From: Bordetella parapertussis
GTDB taxonomy: Bacteria; Pseudomonadota; Gammaproteobacteria; Burkholderiales; Burkholderiaceae_B
Direction of reading: 5' to 3'
NCBI GenBank assembly: GCA_945897365.1
Contig: CAMDFD010000021.1
Coordinates: 1-45,710 of the forward strand
DNA: 45,710 bases
Below, piece after piece: positions 15,001 to 18,863 of the stretch; position 1 is the first letter of the stretch; every line of letters begins with the position of its first letter. The notes beneath the pieces were generated by a model. The model was given only the letters and a program-made list of their open reading frames with translations, was not told where the DNA came from and did no database searches. A program made the translations under genes and the position numbers.

Positions 15001-15282
15001 ATCAGTGCCACCAAACTCACTGCAAGTCATTCGATCAAACAGTGTGAAGCTCCGATTATTTTTGTTCGCGCGGGCATGGAACCGACACCGGAAGATCCGT
15101 CAATGTTTGACTGGTCAATCCATACGCAGAACGGTGTCACACAGGTTGAGATTCAATCATCACACAGTGCAATGTGGGAAATACAGCCAAGTGTTGAGAT
15201 TGCCAACATGATTGTTCAATCCCTCAACGCAGAGACCTCAGGCAACGTCATCAGCACAAAAGAAATGGACCGCAAAAAATGA
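1..15282 (+). CDS. Non-ribosomal peptide synthetase, 5'-truncated by the window: (A)-T-E-C-A-T-E-C-A-T-E-C-A-T-TE
   Basis: Multimodular peptide synthetase. The frame is open to base 1, so the true start and earlier modules lie outside. Order seen: the end of an A domain (NGKLDRRALP near 211-240), then a T domain, E domain, and three C-A-T modules, of which the first two carry E domains and the last a thioesterase. Phosphopantetheine serine codons are at 385, 5023, 9667 and 14308. The first three sit in GGDSI, the form usual before E domains; the last is GGHSL. E domains show HHxxxDGVSWR (codons from 940, 5578, 10216), EGHGRE and NYLGR. C domains show HHLILDGWS (from 2395, 7033, 11671), as expected for D-donor condensation. 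A-domain cores (YTSGSTG, NxYGPTE, YRTGD) are intact in all three complete A domains. Specificity codes read against GrsA are DAWTVAAVCK (Phe-like), DATKVGEVGK (Asn-like) and DVQHIAHVVK (Pro-like). The thioesterase has GWSFGG (Ser codon 14695), Asp 14776 and His 15163, spaced as in SrfA-type TE. The stop overlaps the next gene's ATG. Confidence 0.97.
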   Translation, partial: ASLLAQHPALAQAEVITRKIQGDQRLVAYLVTRQGQDAVQAEALRNGLLASLPEYMVPSYFVYVPAFPLSANGKLDRRALPDPEIGRVSETYRAPRNDSEDLLCKLFAEITGAQQVSIDDGFFALGGDSISAIRLVSRVRVHGYQLNVRDIFKNQSPALLAPILREIQTDVQSEVWEIEGDIPALPIYLEYLSINNKLDRFNQTVVLQVPQSLSYESVCQAYHALSKHHGALRLRTEGIGLQTKFIIDPVDSIQHAKIDMLDLTAHDPAQTELAIHQAIDTLSDQLNPETPGLMKAALWVQRKHAPTLLVLTLHHFVVDGVSWRILLDDLKTLTSNPVGSLPERTMSLRAWAQSLSNEGKLGKRRHEEALWLLQQEGIDTLPQDHAIASDANTQQSVVTLHGQLNKAQTDQVVQSQAVYHGGMNDILLAALGLGVKKWSLDQYQQKLGDFLIALEGHGRENDTDLSQTVGWLTSIFPLRLDVGDLNPQDINSPGHAIRRVKDRLRSMPDKGLGYGVLRYLDQTSKIAQSNVAQPQLVFNYLGRSEKKISNVDQWSVAEGYASTSQDAPDRKRLHLIEINANIDATGSLQFNLNFCSTAYSKASMERLLQSFTLSLNAVAEHCLHHPLENTHTPSDYPLTSLSKHHGQLLDQRVLDQLVQQYPDLEDIVPLTPSQQGLAFESMARPVGSEDPYHIQIILIVQGKLDIPAMQRAWSRVIKRHAILRLRLAPSEIAPGLGIIGGDLTYDQKIVDLHGDYAERLDQIQKIDLEEKFSFEQAPLVRLRIGDLGHQKHALLISKHHLILDGWSLPVLMRELAHIYDCDVRGLPEKLNRPFMWQEYLKWLAAQDLEVARRYWSAHLSELTEPSRLQLAAPNTSTPGTGALYFNFDQALNDQFEAFSKQHGLTQASVLMGLYALVLGRTSQLSDIVIGSVHNGRANSLSGIDQAIGLFIDTLPLFMHLPAGESLVQWILQQQTAQSEQDAHSHIGLAAIQSLAGFPGSSIFEALFVFENFPTDTATIPVGDLKVLESLGHDGTNYPLALGAIPGDTLSLRLTYDLMRIKTSDAQHLLDSLCHLIQSLPRIAHTPLAAIALLEAPEEQQLIDQSKGSVIPADASIADLTALFAQQVSVQPDLPALMTQDQQHVMTLSYAELDARTNQLARHLINEGIGPGQIIALLLERSEALLVSTLAVLKTGAAYLPLDPGYPAARLEYILKDSQVQCVISNNALYDALQSSIESELPELLDFEDPILEIRLSMQLETAIQDHERIAPLHPQSLAYLIYTSGSTGQPKAVGISHLSAVNLAQAQLSIFKLDHTDRVLQFASQAFDASVWEMLLAFGSGAALVIPEQSTRTDAAARLALDLQTFGVTHATLPPVLVAALDIDVLKSLKTLVVAGEACSPEIVARFASHLKMFNAYGPTETTVCATISPALNPEIDAYPGAGPVTIGQPLANMQVFLLDPSLQPVQNGMQGELYVAGTGLARGYIGRPGLTAERFVACPFGEPGMRMYRTGDMARRRDDGAIEFIGRKDDQVKIHGYRIELGEIESAIRALDSSLTQVAVIAREMGADQKLVAYIVQTEDQPALEIEALKQGLAASLPEYMVPNYFVIISELPFTPNGKLDRRTLPAPTQQTGSSTKKSASSKEEQILCEIFETLTNHKNISVDDHFFALGGDSISVIRLVSLARAKGLSLTVRDVFTHQSPEALAAIAQPVEQASTQIVWQENGVVPALPVFQAFWEQKGSLKHFNQAVLLDAPAHVRAPMVKQALEQIRAHHGALRLRCEPVNHGHQLVIDEVDKLPPIAFFELDLSAQEPVQARQQLIEKFLSLSDDLDPARPGALIVGLWITQPEGSHQLALVIHHYAVDGVSWRVLIDDLQNLTSPEIKALPAPSMSLRAWAETLASQGLQGSRRGEEAFWLEQIQSVSPLPVKAHFDKELNTVGASETYHCTLSLKDTERLVSAPSIYQGGINDLFLAALGFSIAQWSESRFQHPVGNVVVHLEGHGRELDAELSRTVGWLTTVFPVSVKIDDLNAQHSNDLGIAIQRVKEVLRGMADKGLGYGILKYLDPNSQLSRMPSPGIEIGFNYLGRFEQSTVNERHWNMAEGGLIGAKDDPNRQRMHVLDFNTAINPSGCLTISITFSTLAHELSDVEDLAKRFQERLVALSDHCLDAPLAHRHTLSDFKFLHQNPDFASHIDQGMLNTIGDLYPDFEDIVPLTPLQQGLAFESLSLEDDEKDPYHVHLLLTFTGQFDSHAMQRAWRALVKRHIVMRLAVAPAWLPAGLGIVLHQDAIDYQILELTGRSEERIQQIKELDFQRRYDLTQGPLIRFYEASLGPHEWAVLISNHHLILDGWSLPILTSELAQLYEAECAQVAIALDTPFEWRNHLQWLADQDIVSARDYWKKYLGELTGPNRLDLPTPKEIKTGMANIELALDETTSQTLETVSRQQGVTQASLLQGLFALVLARRSKLDEIVIGSVRNGRTSPLARIDRGTGLFINTLPMFTTLHPGQTLIEWVREQQIAMADQDTYGHIGLREIQQIVGMTGTPLFEAMFVFENYPVEQSVQKIGQLTLTHAQSEDGNHYPIGLSALTGEVLTLRLGFDQSKLDLSQAQEILEQITRLIRNLPDIIERSLAAIPLIDVSDRKALLESGAGKNVLVESSILSILDIFDKQFAFSADKLALSSEDPSTSVNMTFAELNARANQLARHLIARGVGPDDIVGIMLDPSAELVIALLGIMRAGAAYLPLATDYPTQRLAYMLHDSQAKQFISTASIAQAFQQSGNQSIPDMLDLSDPALIESLNTYAVTAVLDHERKSPLRAENLAYLIYTSGSTGLPKGVALSHSGLVNYVSWAMDAYKLDTGNGAPINTSIAFDATITSLWLPLISGKTVHFLDKNNQIEALAESLQNHQDYSLVKLTPVHLDALRHLLPSETLANQTHSYVIGGEQLTAAAVEFWRKYAPRTRLINEYGPTETVVGCCVYEVSEQTSRDGVIPIGMPIWNTQLYLLDPHLDLVSDETVGELYIGGSGLARGYLGRPGLTSERFIACPFGEPGARMYRTGDLARRREDGVLVYLGRVDDQVKIRGYRIELGEIETALLNHIDDLAHAVVITKKMADDLRLVAYLVPIADKKPVDPATIKAVLGQYLPEHMIPTTFITIDALPLTPNGKLDRSKLPEPIPEHTLKTLVEPKNERERIFCTLFESLTGCEHVNPDDSFFSIGGDSILSIRLVSRARSQHLIISVKDIFKYQTPAELAHIARSANQESAAPTWPEDGQFIPLPIYHDFIDAGGSLKQFNQTACLIAPPAVSFEQVGVYLQALMARHAALRMRTVQHEEKLEFLIDPWSNQKPSLKLLDLTHLEDQHAERALSDAIHDLSMTLSPEHGQMVSALWVCRQAHPPMLVLTIHHYSIDGVSWRILIEDLNDLLSAQTQGAAPKTMSFIAWCHFISQQGLTGQRRREEPLWLSQVQHIQPLPTIFMTDKTDTLEHAAHVSGKLTREITTQLLRVPDLYFGGINDVLLAALGLTLSQWSWEEFENDLGDPVIMLEGHGRESDQDVSKTVGWFTTSFPLRLKVADLLNPLTPESMGRAIQRVKESLRALPDKGMGYGILRHLDAESSLNKVAACPPQVLFNYLGRFEQSTIQAGEWSLAENGLTSSGDSADRPRLFALEINAMINHEGAFVFGVSYSTLLHSEKVMTLFAKRFESMLEHITAQSLTNPLRICHTPSDFTSIPLDNEFKPRLDQQHIDSVLNLYPDVEDIIPLTALQQGLAYESSALEPDARDPYHVQIILTLHGKIHQEAMWRAWTTLTARHSILRLAMVPAAVAPGFGVIRRTTGLGMESVTLTGSPSERKAALLQHDLSQPFSLETGPLARMYLCELDAHSHALLLSNHHLILDGWSSAILGNELSALYEAERTSSRVELEAPFNWQEHLQWVASQDHDRACAYWKNHLSELTEPSRIEFPTPSKPTQGMAEVQRTLSPVLSEHLNQVARELMVTQATLFQGMFALLLGKMNGLDEIVLGCVRHGRSSMLAGIDRALGLFINTLPFYHHMRPGTLLADWLRVQQSELVEQEAFEHLGLTEIQALSGFSSESLFDALFVFENYPVNTVKDAAGELVVSHAQAIDGNHYPIALSVVPGTSILLRLTYDQSRLDHPYAQELVRRLEAMLEELPSFIHADLTALPLTTGLEREEILERSSGPVTTDRHAQPNLVDLLSAQARNTPERIALSYVEANVDREMSYGALDLTTNRLARHFIAQGIGPDQVVAIMLDRSPELILAILAVLKAGGSYLPLDSSYPNDRLNYMLENSKAAFLISTETLLIDSLDPEMVENRHVTMISKALESEHLAQYSASPVTDADRHRPLRLDDLAYVIYTSGSTGRPKGVGFVHGALSNLILWQAATVPDLPDCVLQYSPISFDVSAQEIIATLTRGAKLVLIDEESRKDGFAMLEYLDQKKIDVLHVPYVVLSNLAQASQHDLKDTWPAAVITAGEQLKITPEIRQIFSKHPETVLHNHYGPTETHVVSAFTLSTTPQQWDEFPPIGKPIWNTQLYILDPSLNLVPEGVVGELYIAGISLARGYLNKAALTSERFIANPYGPPGSRMYRTGDLARRAPDGDIDYVGRVDDQVKIRGFRVELGEVEAALLKLIPQISQVAVIASVANGHQRLIAYIVMNAGHPLPDLHAIRAWLTQALPDYMVPAHFIDLPSLPLTPNGKLDRRSLPEPSASTRTDDYASPRSAREAYLCRLFAQLTGTDPVGIDDSFFNIGGHSLLAMQLVSHLKLSLGIKLNLRVLFEHPTPRQLAANLETSSNWTYEPLLPLRKTGTHHPIFCIHPGGGTGTVYQNLKDALPEDYPVWALQARGLEEHELPHANVTEMATAYIQAIQTIQPEGPYHLLGWSFGGTIAQEMTVQLEALSQQVSLLVLLDSVAQPNLIQNDARSDEEQSNKILESSAQSLGITDEVIDINNESFIKKLIHKMSLHRLIPESTPPETFKRTVTQMISATKLTASHSIKQCEAPIIFVRAGMEPTPEDPSMFDWSIHTQNGVTQVEIQSSHSAMWEIQPSVEIANMIVQSLNAETSGNVISTKEMDRKK

Positions 15283-17123
15283 CCACCATCATCGGAATTT
15301 CAGCTTTTTATCATGATGCGGCTGCGTGTCTCATCAAAGATGGAAAAATTATCGCTGCTGCGCAAGAAGAACGTTTCACCCGCATCAAGCATGACCAAAG
15401 CTTTCCTGCGCAATCCATTTCTTACTGCCTTGAAGCCGCACAATGCCAAGCCAAGGATATTGATTATGTTGTGTTTTATGACAAGCCTTTACTTAAATTT
15501 AATCGCTTAATTCAGACCTATTTAGCCTTTGCACCCAAGGGGTTTGAGTCTTTTGCCACCGCGATGCCGATCTGGTTAAAGGACAAACTTTTTCAAAAAA
15601 ATCGCGTGATCACCGCGTTAAAAGACACCCTTGATCCCAACGTTGATTGGAAAAAGAAACTTCTGTTTTCTGAGCATCATCTAAGCCATGCCGCCAGTGC
15701 ATTTTTTCCCTCTCCCTTTGAAGAGGCCGCCATATTGACGATGGATGGCGTGGGTGAATGGACAACCACGTCGTTAGCGATTGGCCGTGGCTCAAATATC
15801 GAGGTGATTAAAGAAATTCATTTCCCGCATTCCCTAGGATTGCTCTATTCAGCTATCACCTACTACACCGGTTTTAAAGTGAACTCCGGCGAGTATAAAG
15901 TCATGGGCTTGGCCCCCTACGGTCAACCTCGTTACGCCGACCTGATCCGTCAACATCTCATCGAAGTCAGTGAGGACGGCTCCTTTAGACTCAATATGCA
16001 TTACTTCGATTACTGCACGGGCTTTACCATGACTAACCATCATTTTGATGCCTTGTTTGGTGGACCTCGCAGGAGCGAAGAGTCGGCGCTCACCCAAAAA
16101 GAAATGGATCTTGCTGCCTCAATACAGGTCGTCACCGAAGAAATCGTCATCAAAATCGCACGTAATATTCGACAAACTACAGGTTTAAAAAATCTCTGTC
16201 TCGCGGGGGGTGTCGCGCTCAACTGTGTGGCAAACGGAAAACTGTTGCGAGAAAATATTTTTGAAAACATCTGGATTCAACCGGCCGCGGGTGATGCGGG
16301 CGGAAGCGTCGGTGCGGCGTTAGCTGGCTATTATTTGATGCTCGAACAGCCTCGCATCGTTCCAAAAGATCAGCAAGATGGAATGAATGGCGGGTATCTT
16401 GGACCCAGTTATGAACAAGCGGATATTGAAAAAAGATTAACGTCCGTCGGTGCACGTTTTACGTCTCACTCGTATGACGAAACCATTGCGCTGACAGCAC
16501 AAGCGCTCAGCGATGGGAAAGCAGTCGGCTGGCATCAGGGACGGATGGAATTCGGACCGCGGTCCTTGGGCGGGCGATCGATTATCGCGGACCCTCGTTC
16601 GCCTTCTGTTCAAAAACTCTTGAACCTTAAAGTGAAATATCGTGAGTCCTTTCGACCCTTTGCACCTAGCGTTTTAAAAGAAGACGCAGCGCAGTGGTTT
16701 GATATAGAGGTTGATAGCCCATACATGCTTTTAGTGGCAGACGTTCATCCCTCAAAACGTTTACCTGAAAAAAATGAAGATAAACATTTATTTGGTATTG
16801 ATAAATTGAACGTTCCGCGCTCAAGTATTCCTGCCGTCACGCACGTGGATTACTCAGCTCGGGTTCAGACCGTACACGAAGAAACGAATAAAAAGTATTT
16901 TGACTTATTGACAGCGTTTAAAAAACTGACGGGCTGTCCCGTCATAGTCAATACTTCGTTTAACGTGCGCGGCGAACCGATTGTCAGCACCCCCGAGGAT
17001 GCCTTTCGCTGCTTGATGGGAACAGAGATCGAATTTCTTGTCGTGGGAAATTCAATTATGCGCAAAGAGGATCAAGATCCTGCATTAAAGCTCGACTACA
17101 AAAATGCGTACGAACTTGATTAA
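15279..17123 (+). CDS. NodU/TobZ-family carbamoyltransferase
   Basis: Predicted to transfer a carbamoyl group from carbamoyl phosphate, via carbamoyl-adenylate, to a hydroxyl or amine of the NRPS product. The 614-residue length fits the family. The N-terminal Kae1-like domain starts IIGISAFYHDAAA and carries EERFTRIKHD. Metal-ligand histidines lie in HHLSHAASAFF (residues 133-143), followed by TMDGVGEW with Asp156. The C-terminal half carries GGVALNCVANG and MEFGPRSLGGRSI, typical of this family. The ATG shares four bases (ATGA) with the NRPS stop, so translation is probably coupled and the enzyme is almost certainly a tailoring step of that pathway. The acceptor cannot be deduced because upstream modules are missing. 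Close relatives act in saxitoxin, tobramycin, cephamycin and Nod-factor pathways. Confidence 0.95.
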   Translation: MTTIIGISAFYHDAAACLIKDGKIIAAAQEERFTRIKHDQSFPAQSISYCLEAAQCQAKDIDYVVFYDKPLLKFNRLIQTYLAFAPKGFESFATAMPIWLKDKLFQKNRVITALKDTLDPNVDWKKKLLFSEHHLSHAASAFFPSPFEEAAILTMDGVGEWTTTSLAIGRGSNIEVIKEIHFPHSLGLLYSAITYYTGFKVNSGEYKVMGLAPYGQPRYADLIRQHLIEVSEDGSFRLNMHYFDYCTGFTMTNHHFDALFGGPRRSEESALTQKEMDLAASIQVVTEEIVIKIARNIRQTTGLKNLCLAGGVALNCVANGKLLRENIFENIWIQPAAGDAGGSVGAALAGYYLMLEQPRIVPKDQQDGMNGGYLGPSYEQADIEKRLTSVGARFTSHSYDETIALTAQALSDGKAVGWHQGRMEFGPRSLGGRSIIADPRSPSVQKLLNLKVKYRESFRPFAPSVLKEDAAQWFDIEVDSPYMLLVADVHPSKRLPEKNEDKHLFGIDKLNVPRSSIPAVTHVDYSARVQTVHEETNKKYFDLLTAFKKLTGCPVIVNTSFNVRGEPIVSTPEDAFRCLMGTEIEFLVVGNSIMRKEDQDPALKLDYKNAYELD

Positions 17124-17248
17124 CAATTACCAAAGGGGGTACGTTGCATTAGCAGGCTTTTTTTCTTTTTTCTTTTTAGGTAAAAAACTGCTTAACTTAC
17201 CCTTGATCCAATTTAATAACGATTTCATGAAAACCTCACACCAATGAA

Positions 17249-17434
17249 TTAGCCTTGTTTGTTGAAAAAGTTTGCATCGTACTGGGATGGCTTTCTATTG
17301 AACCAATAGCTTGATGCTTGATGTGGATTGAGTTTTAGAGGATCGTAGCCAAACGCACGCAAGACGATGCCAACAGGCGCCAGCACACAGAAATAGACGA
17401 TGCGTAATAAGAAAGAACTCATTAAATGAACCAT
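17249..17434 (-). CDS. Small SxtJ-like single-span membrane protein
   Basis: A 61-residue protein if it starts at the ATG at 17434, which has AAGGG six bases upstream on the minus strand. The frame could open at 17494, but that would run into the divergent SGNH gene. It has one hydrophobic span (about residues 6-23, LLRIVYFCVLAPVGIVLR), then FGYDPLKL and SYWFNRKP, and ends FFNKQG. This layout (span, RxxGxDPLxL, SYWxxR) recalls the C-terminal part of SxtJ-family proteins, which sit beside carbamoyltransferases and SGNH hydrolases in saxitoxin-like and other clusters. That company is exactly what surrounds it here. The function of SxtJ is not known to me. It is unusual that the gene runs against its neighbours. 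The family assignment is from memory of the motif. Confidence 0.6.
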   Translation of the reverse strand: MVHLMSSFLLRIVYFCVLAPVGIVLRAFGYDPLKLNPHQASSYWFNRKPSQYDANFFNKQG

Positions 17435-17451
17435 GACCAACCCTTTTAACA

Positions 17452-18756
17452 ATGTCTGAATCAGTATATCCAAAAATGCAGAGATTACAAGCACTTGATG
17501 CTGGCCAACCCTCGCTAGAAGCCTTGCGTGCGTTCATTTTGTCTGGCATCACCAATGACGATGTTCGGTTTGTCGCGCAAACATTATCTAAGGAAAAGCT
17601 TAGAAGCATCACCAGCGAACGTTTAATGAACAACGTGCTACTTGCAAGATCTGTGTTTAAGCCGAACGCATTTTATGGAACAAGACTCGCCGCGCAGCAA
17701 AACGTCCTCATCGATGTAGATGAGTTAGGTGCAAAAGATATAGACCTCTTGATGACAGATGGAGAAGGGATCGTCAAAAATCGAACCACTGACGACGATA
17801 CCCAAAAACGAAGAGATCAAGCACGCGCAACCAACAAAAAGATCATCACTTTTTTTGGTGGCTCGACCATCATGGGGACAGGCTCTCGCTTGCCTGCATT
17901 GACCATCCCTGCCTTAGTCGAACAAATACTGTCCCTCAAATATCACATCGATTCTGTCTGCATTAATCGTGGCATTTTGGGTATGACCTCACAGGATTCA
18001 TTCAATATGCTCGTCGCCGATGAGCTTCGAACGCCACCTGATTACGTTGTTTTTTATACAGGTTGGAATTGCGTGTTCAACCAGTCCTCGGTCCTCGCAT
18101 TGTTGGCAGAGCAAAGCAGATCACTCTCCTCAAATACCTACCTTGGTATGAGTACGAGGCACATTGAGCACGGCATGCATTTGAGTCAACAATTTAATGG
18201 GGCAGCCAGTTTTAAACGAACAGTCTGGCTCTCCATCAACAGAGTGCTGTCAAAAATTGCCGCACTTTTTCAAACCAAAAAAAGTCGTAGGATGTTTAAT
18301 CATTTCCTTAGATTAGACCCAAACGTCAGCCACTCCTTTGTTCCAGAGATTATCGAATCGATTTCAAATGGCGATACTCAGAAAATCGCCAAGGACTGTG
18401 CGCAAGATTATTTGCGACTTTCTAGATTAGCTCAAGCATGTTGCCAGGCCGAAGGCGTTGAGTTTTTGAACTTTATACAACCATCTCTTTCGTGGGGCAG
18501 CAAAATCATGACGCCTGGAGAGCAAGAGTTTGTCAGCAATAGTCCGCCTATGGGTGGGGTTCAACAGGCTTTCTATGAACACGTTGTGTCGCAAACGACA
18601 GAAAAATATTTTCATGACCTCGGGCATGTTTTCGACTCAACGCCACAACAAGTCTATATCGATACAGGTCACTTAAATCCCTATGGCAATTTTATTGTTG
18701 CAGAAAAAATGTCCGCTCAAATCGCGCTGCGCATGCGTGTCATAACTGCGGCTTGA
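17452..18756 (+). CDS. SGNH/GDSL-type hydrolase of the NRPS-carbamoyltransferase cluster
   Basis: A 434-residue protein whose second half has the SGNH blocks. FFGGSTIMG supplies the nucleophile Ser138. An Asn/Arg-Gly segment (NRGILGMTSQD) follows, TGWN at 204-207 supplies the oxyanion Asn206, and DTGHLNPYGN supplies Asp404 and His407. No signal peptide is evident, so it probably acts in the cytoplasm or at the inner membrane face. The first about 130 residues have no recognised domain. Such proteins recur next to NodU-type carbamoyltransferases and SxtJ-like proteins. They could be esterases or acyltransferases acting on the product, but the substrate is not readable. The start is uncertain: no clear Shine-Dalgarno precedes the ATG at 17452 or the in-frame ATG at 17476. 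It diverges from the small membrane gene with only 17 bp between the ATGs. Confidence 0.85.
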   Translation: MSESVYPKMQRLQALDAGQPSLEALRAFILSGITNDDVRFVAQTLSKEKLRSITSERLMNNVLLARSVFKPNAFYGTRLAAQQNVLIDVDELGAKDIDLLMTDGEGIVKNRTTDDDTQKRRDQARATNKKIITFFGGSTIMGTGSRLPALTIPALVEQILSLKYHIDSVCINRGILGMTSQDSFNMLVADELRTPPDYVVFYTGWNCVFNQSSVLALLAEQSRSLSSNTYLGMSTRHIEHGMHLSQQFNGAASFKRTVWLSINRVLSKIAALFQTKKSRRMFNHFLRLDPNVSHSFVPEIIESISNGDTQKIAKDCAQDYLRLSRLAQACCQAEGVEFLNFIQPSLSWGSKIMTPGEQEFVSNSPPMGGVQQAFYEHVVSQTTEKYFHDLGHVFDSTPQQVYIDTGHLNPYGNFIVAEKMSAQIALRMRVITAA

Positions 18757-18863
18757 TCTGACAATACGCCTATCAAAAATGTCTCGAAAACTTAATCTCT
18801 TCGTCATAAAAAAATAATATTTCGTTTTTAAGATGACTATTCTTAACCCACTGGAGTGAGAAT

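Noticed and set aside
17124..17180. T-rich stretch after the carbamoyltransferase as a rho-independent terminator
   Set aside because: There are long T runs but I could find no stable GC-rich stem directly before them.
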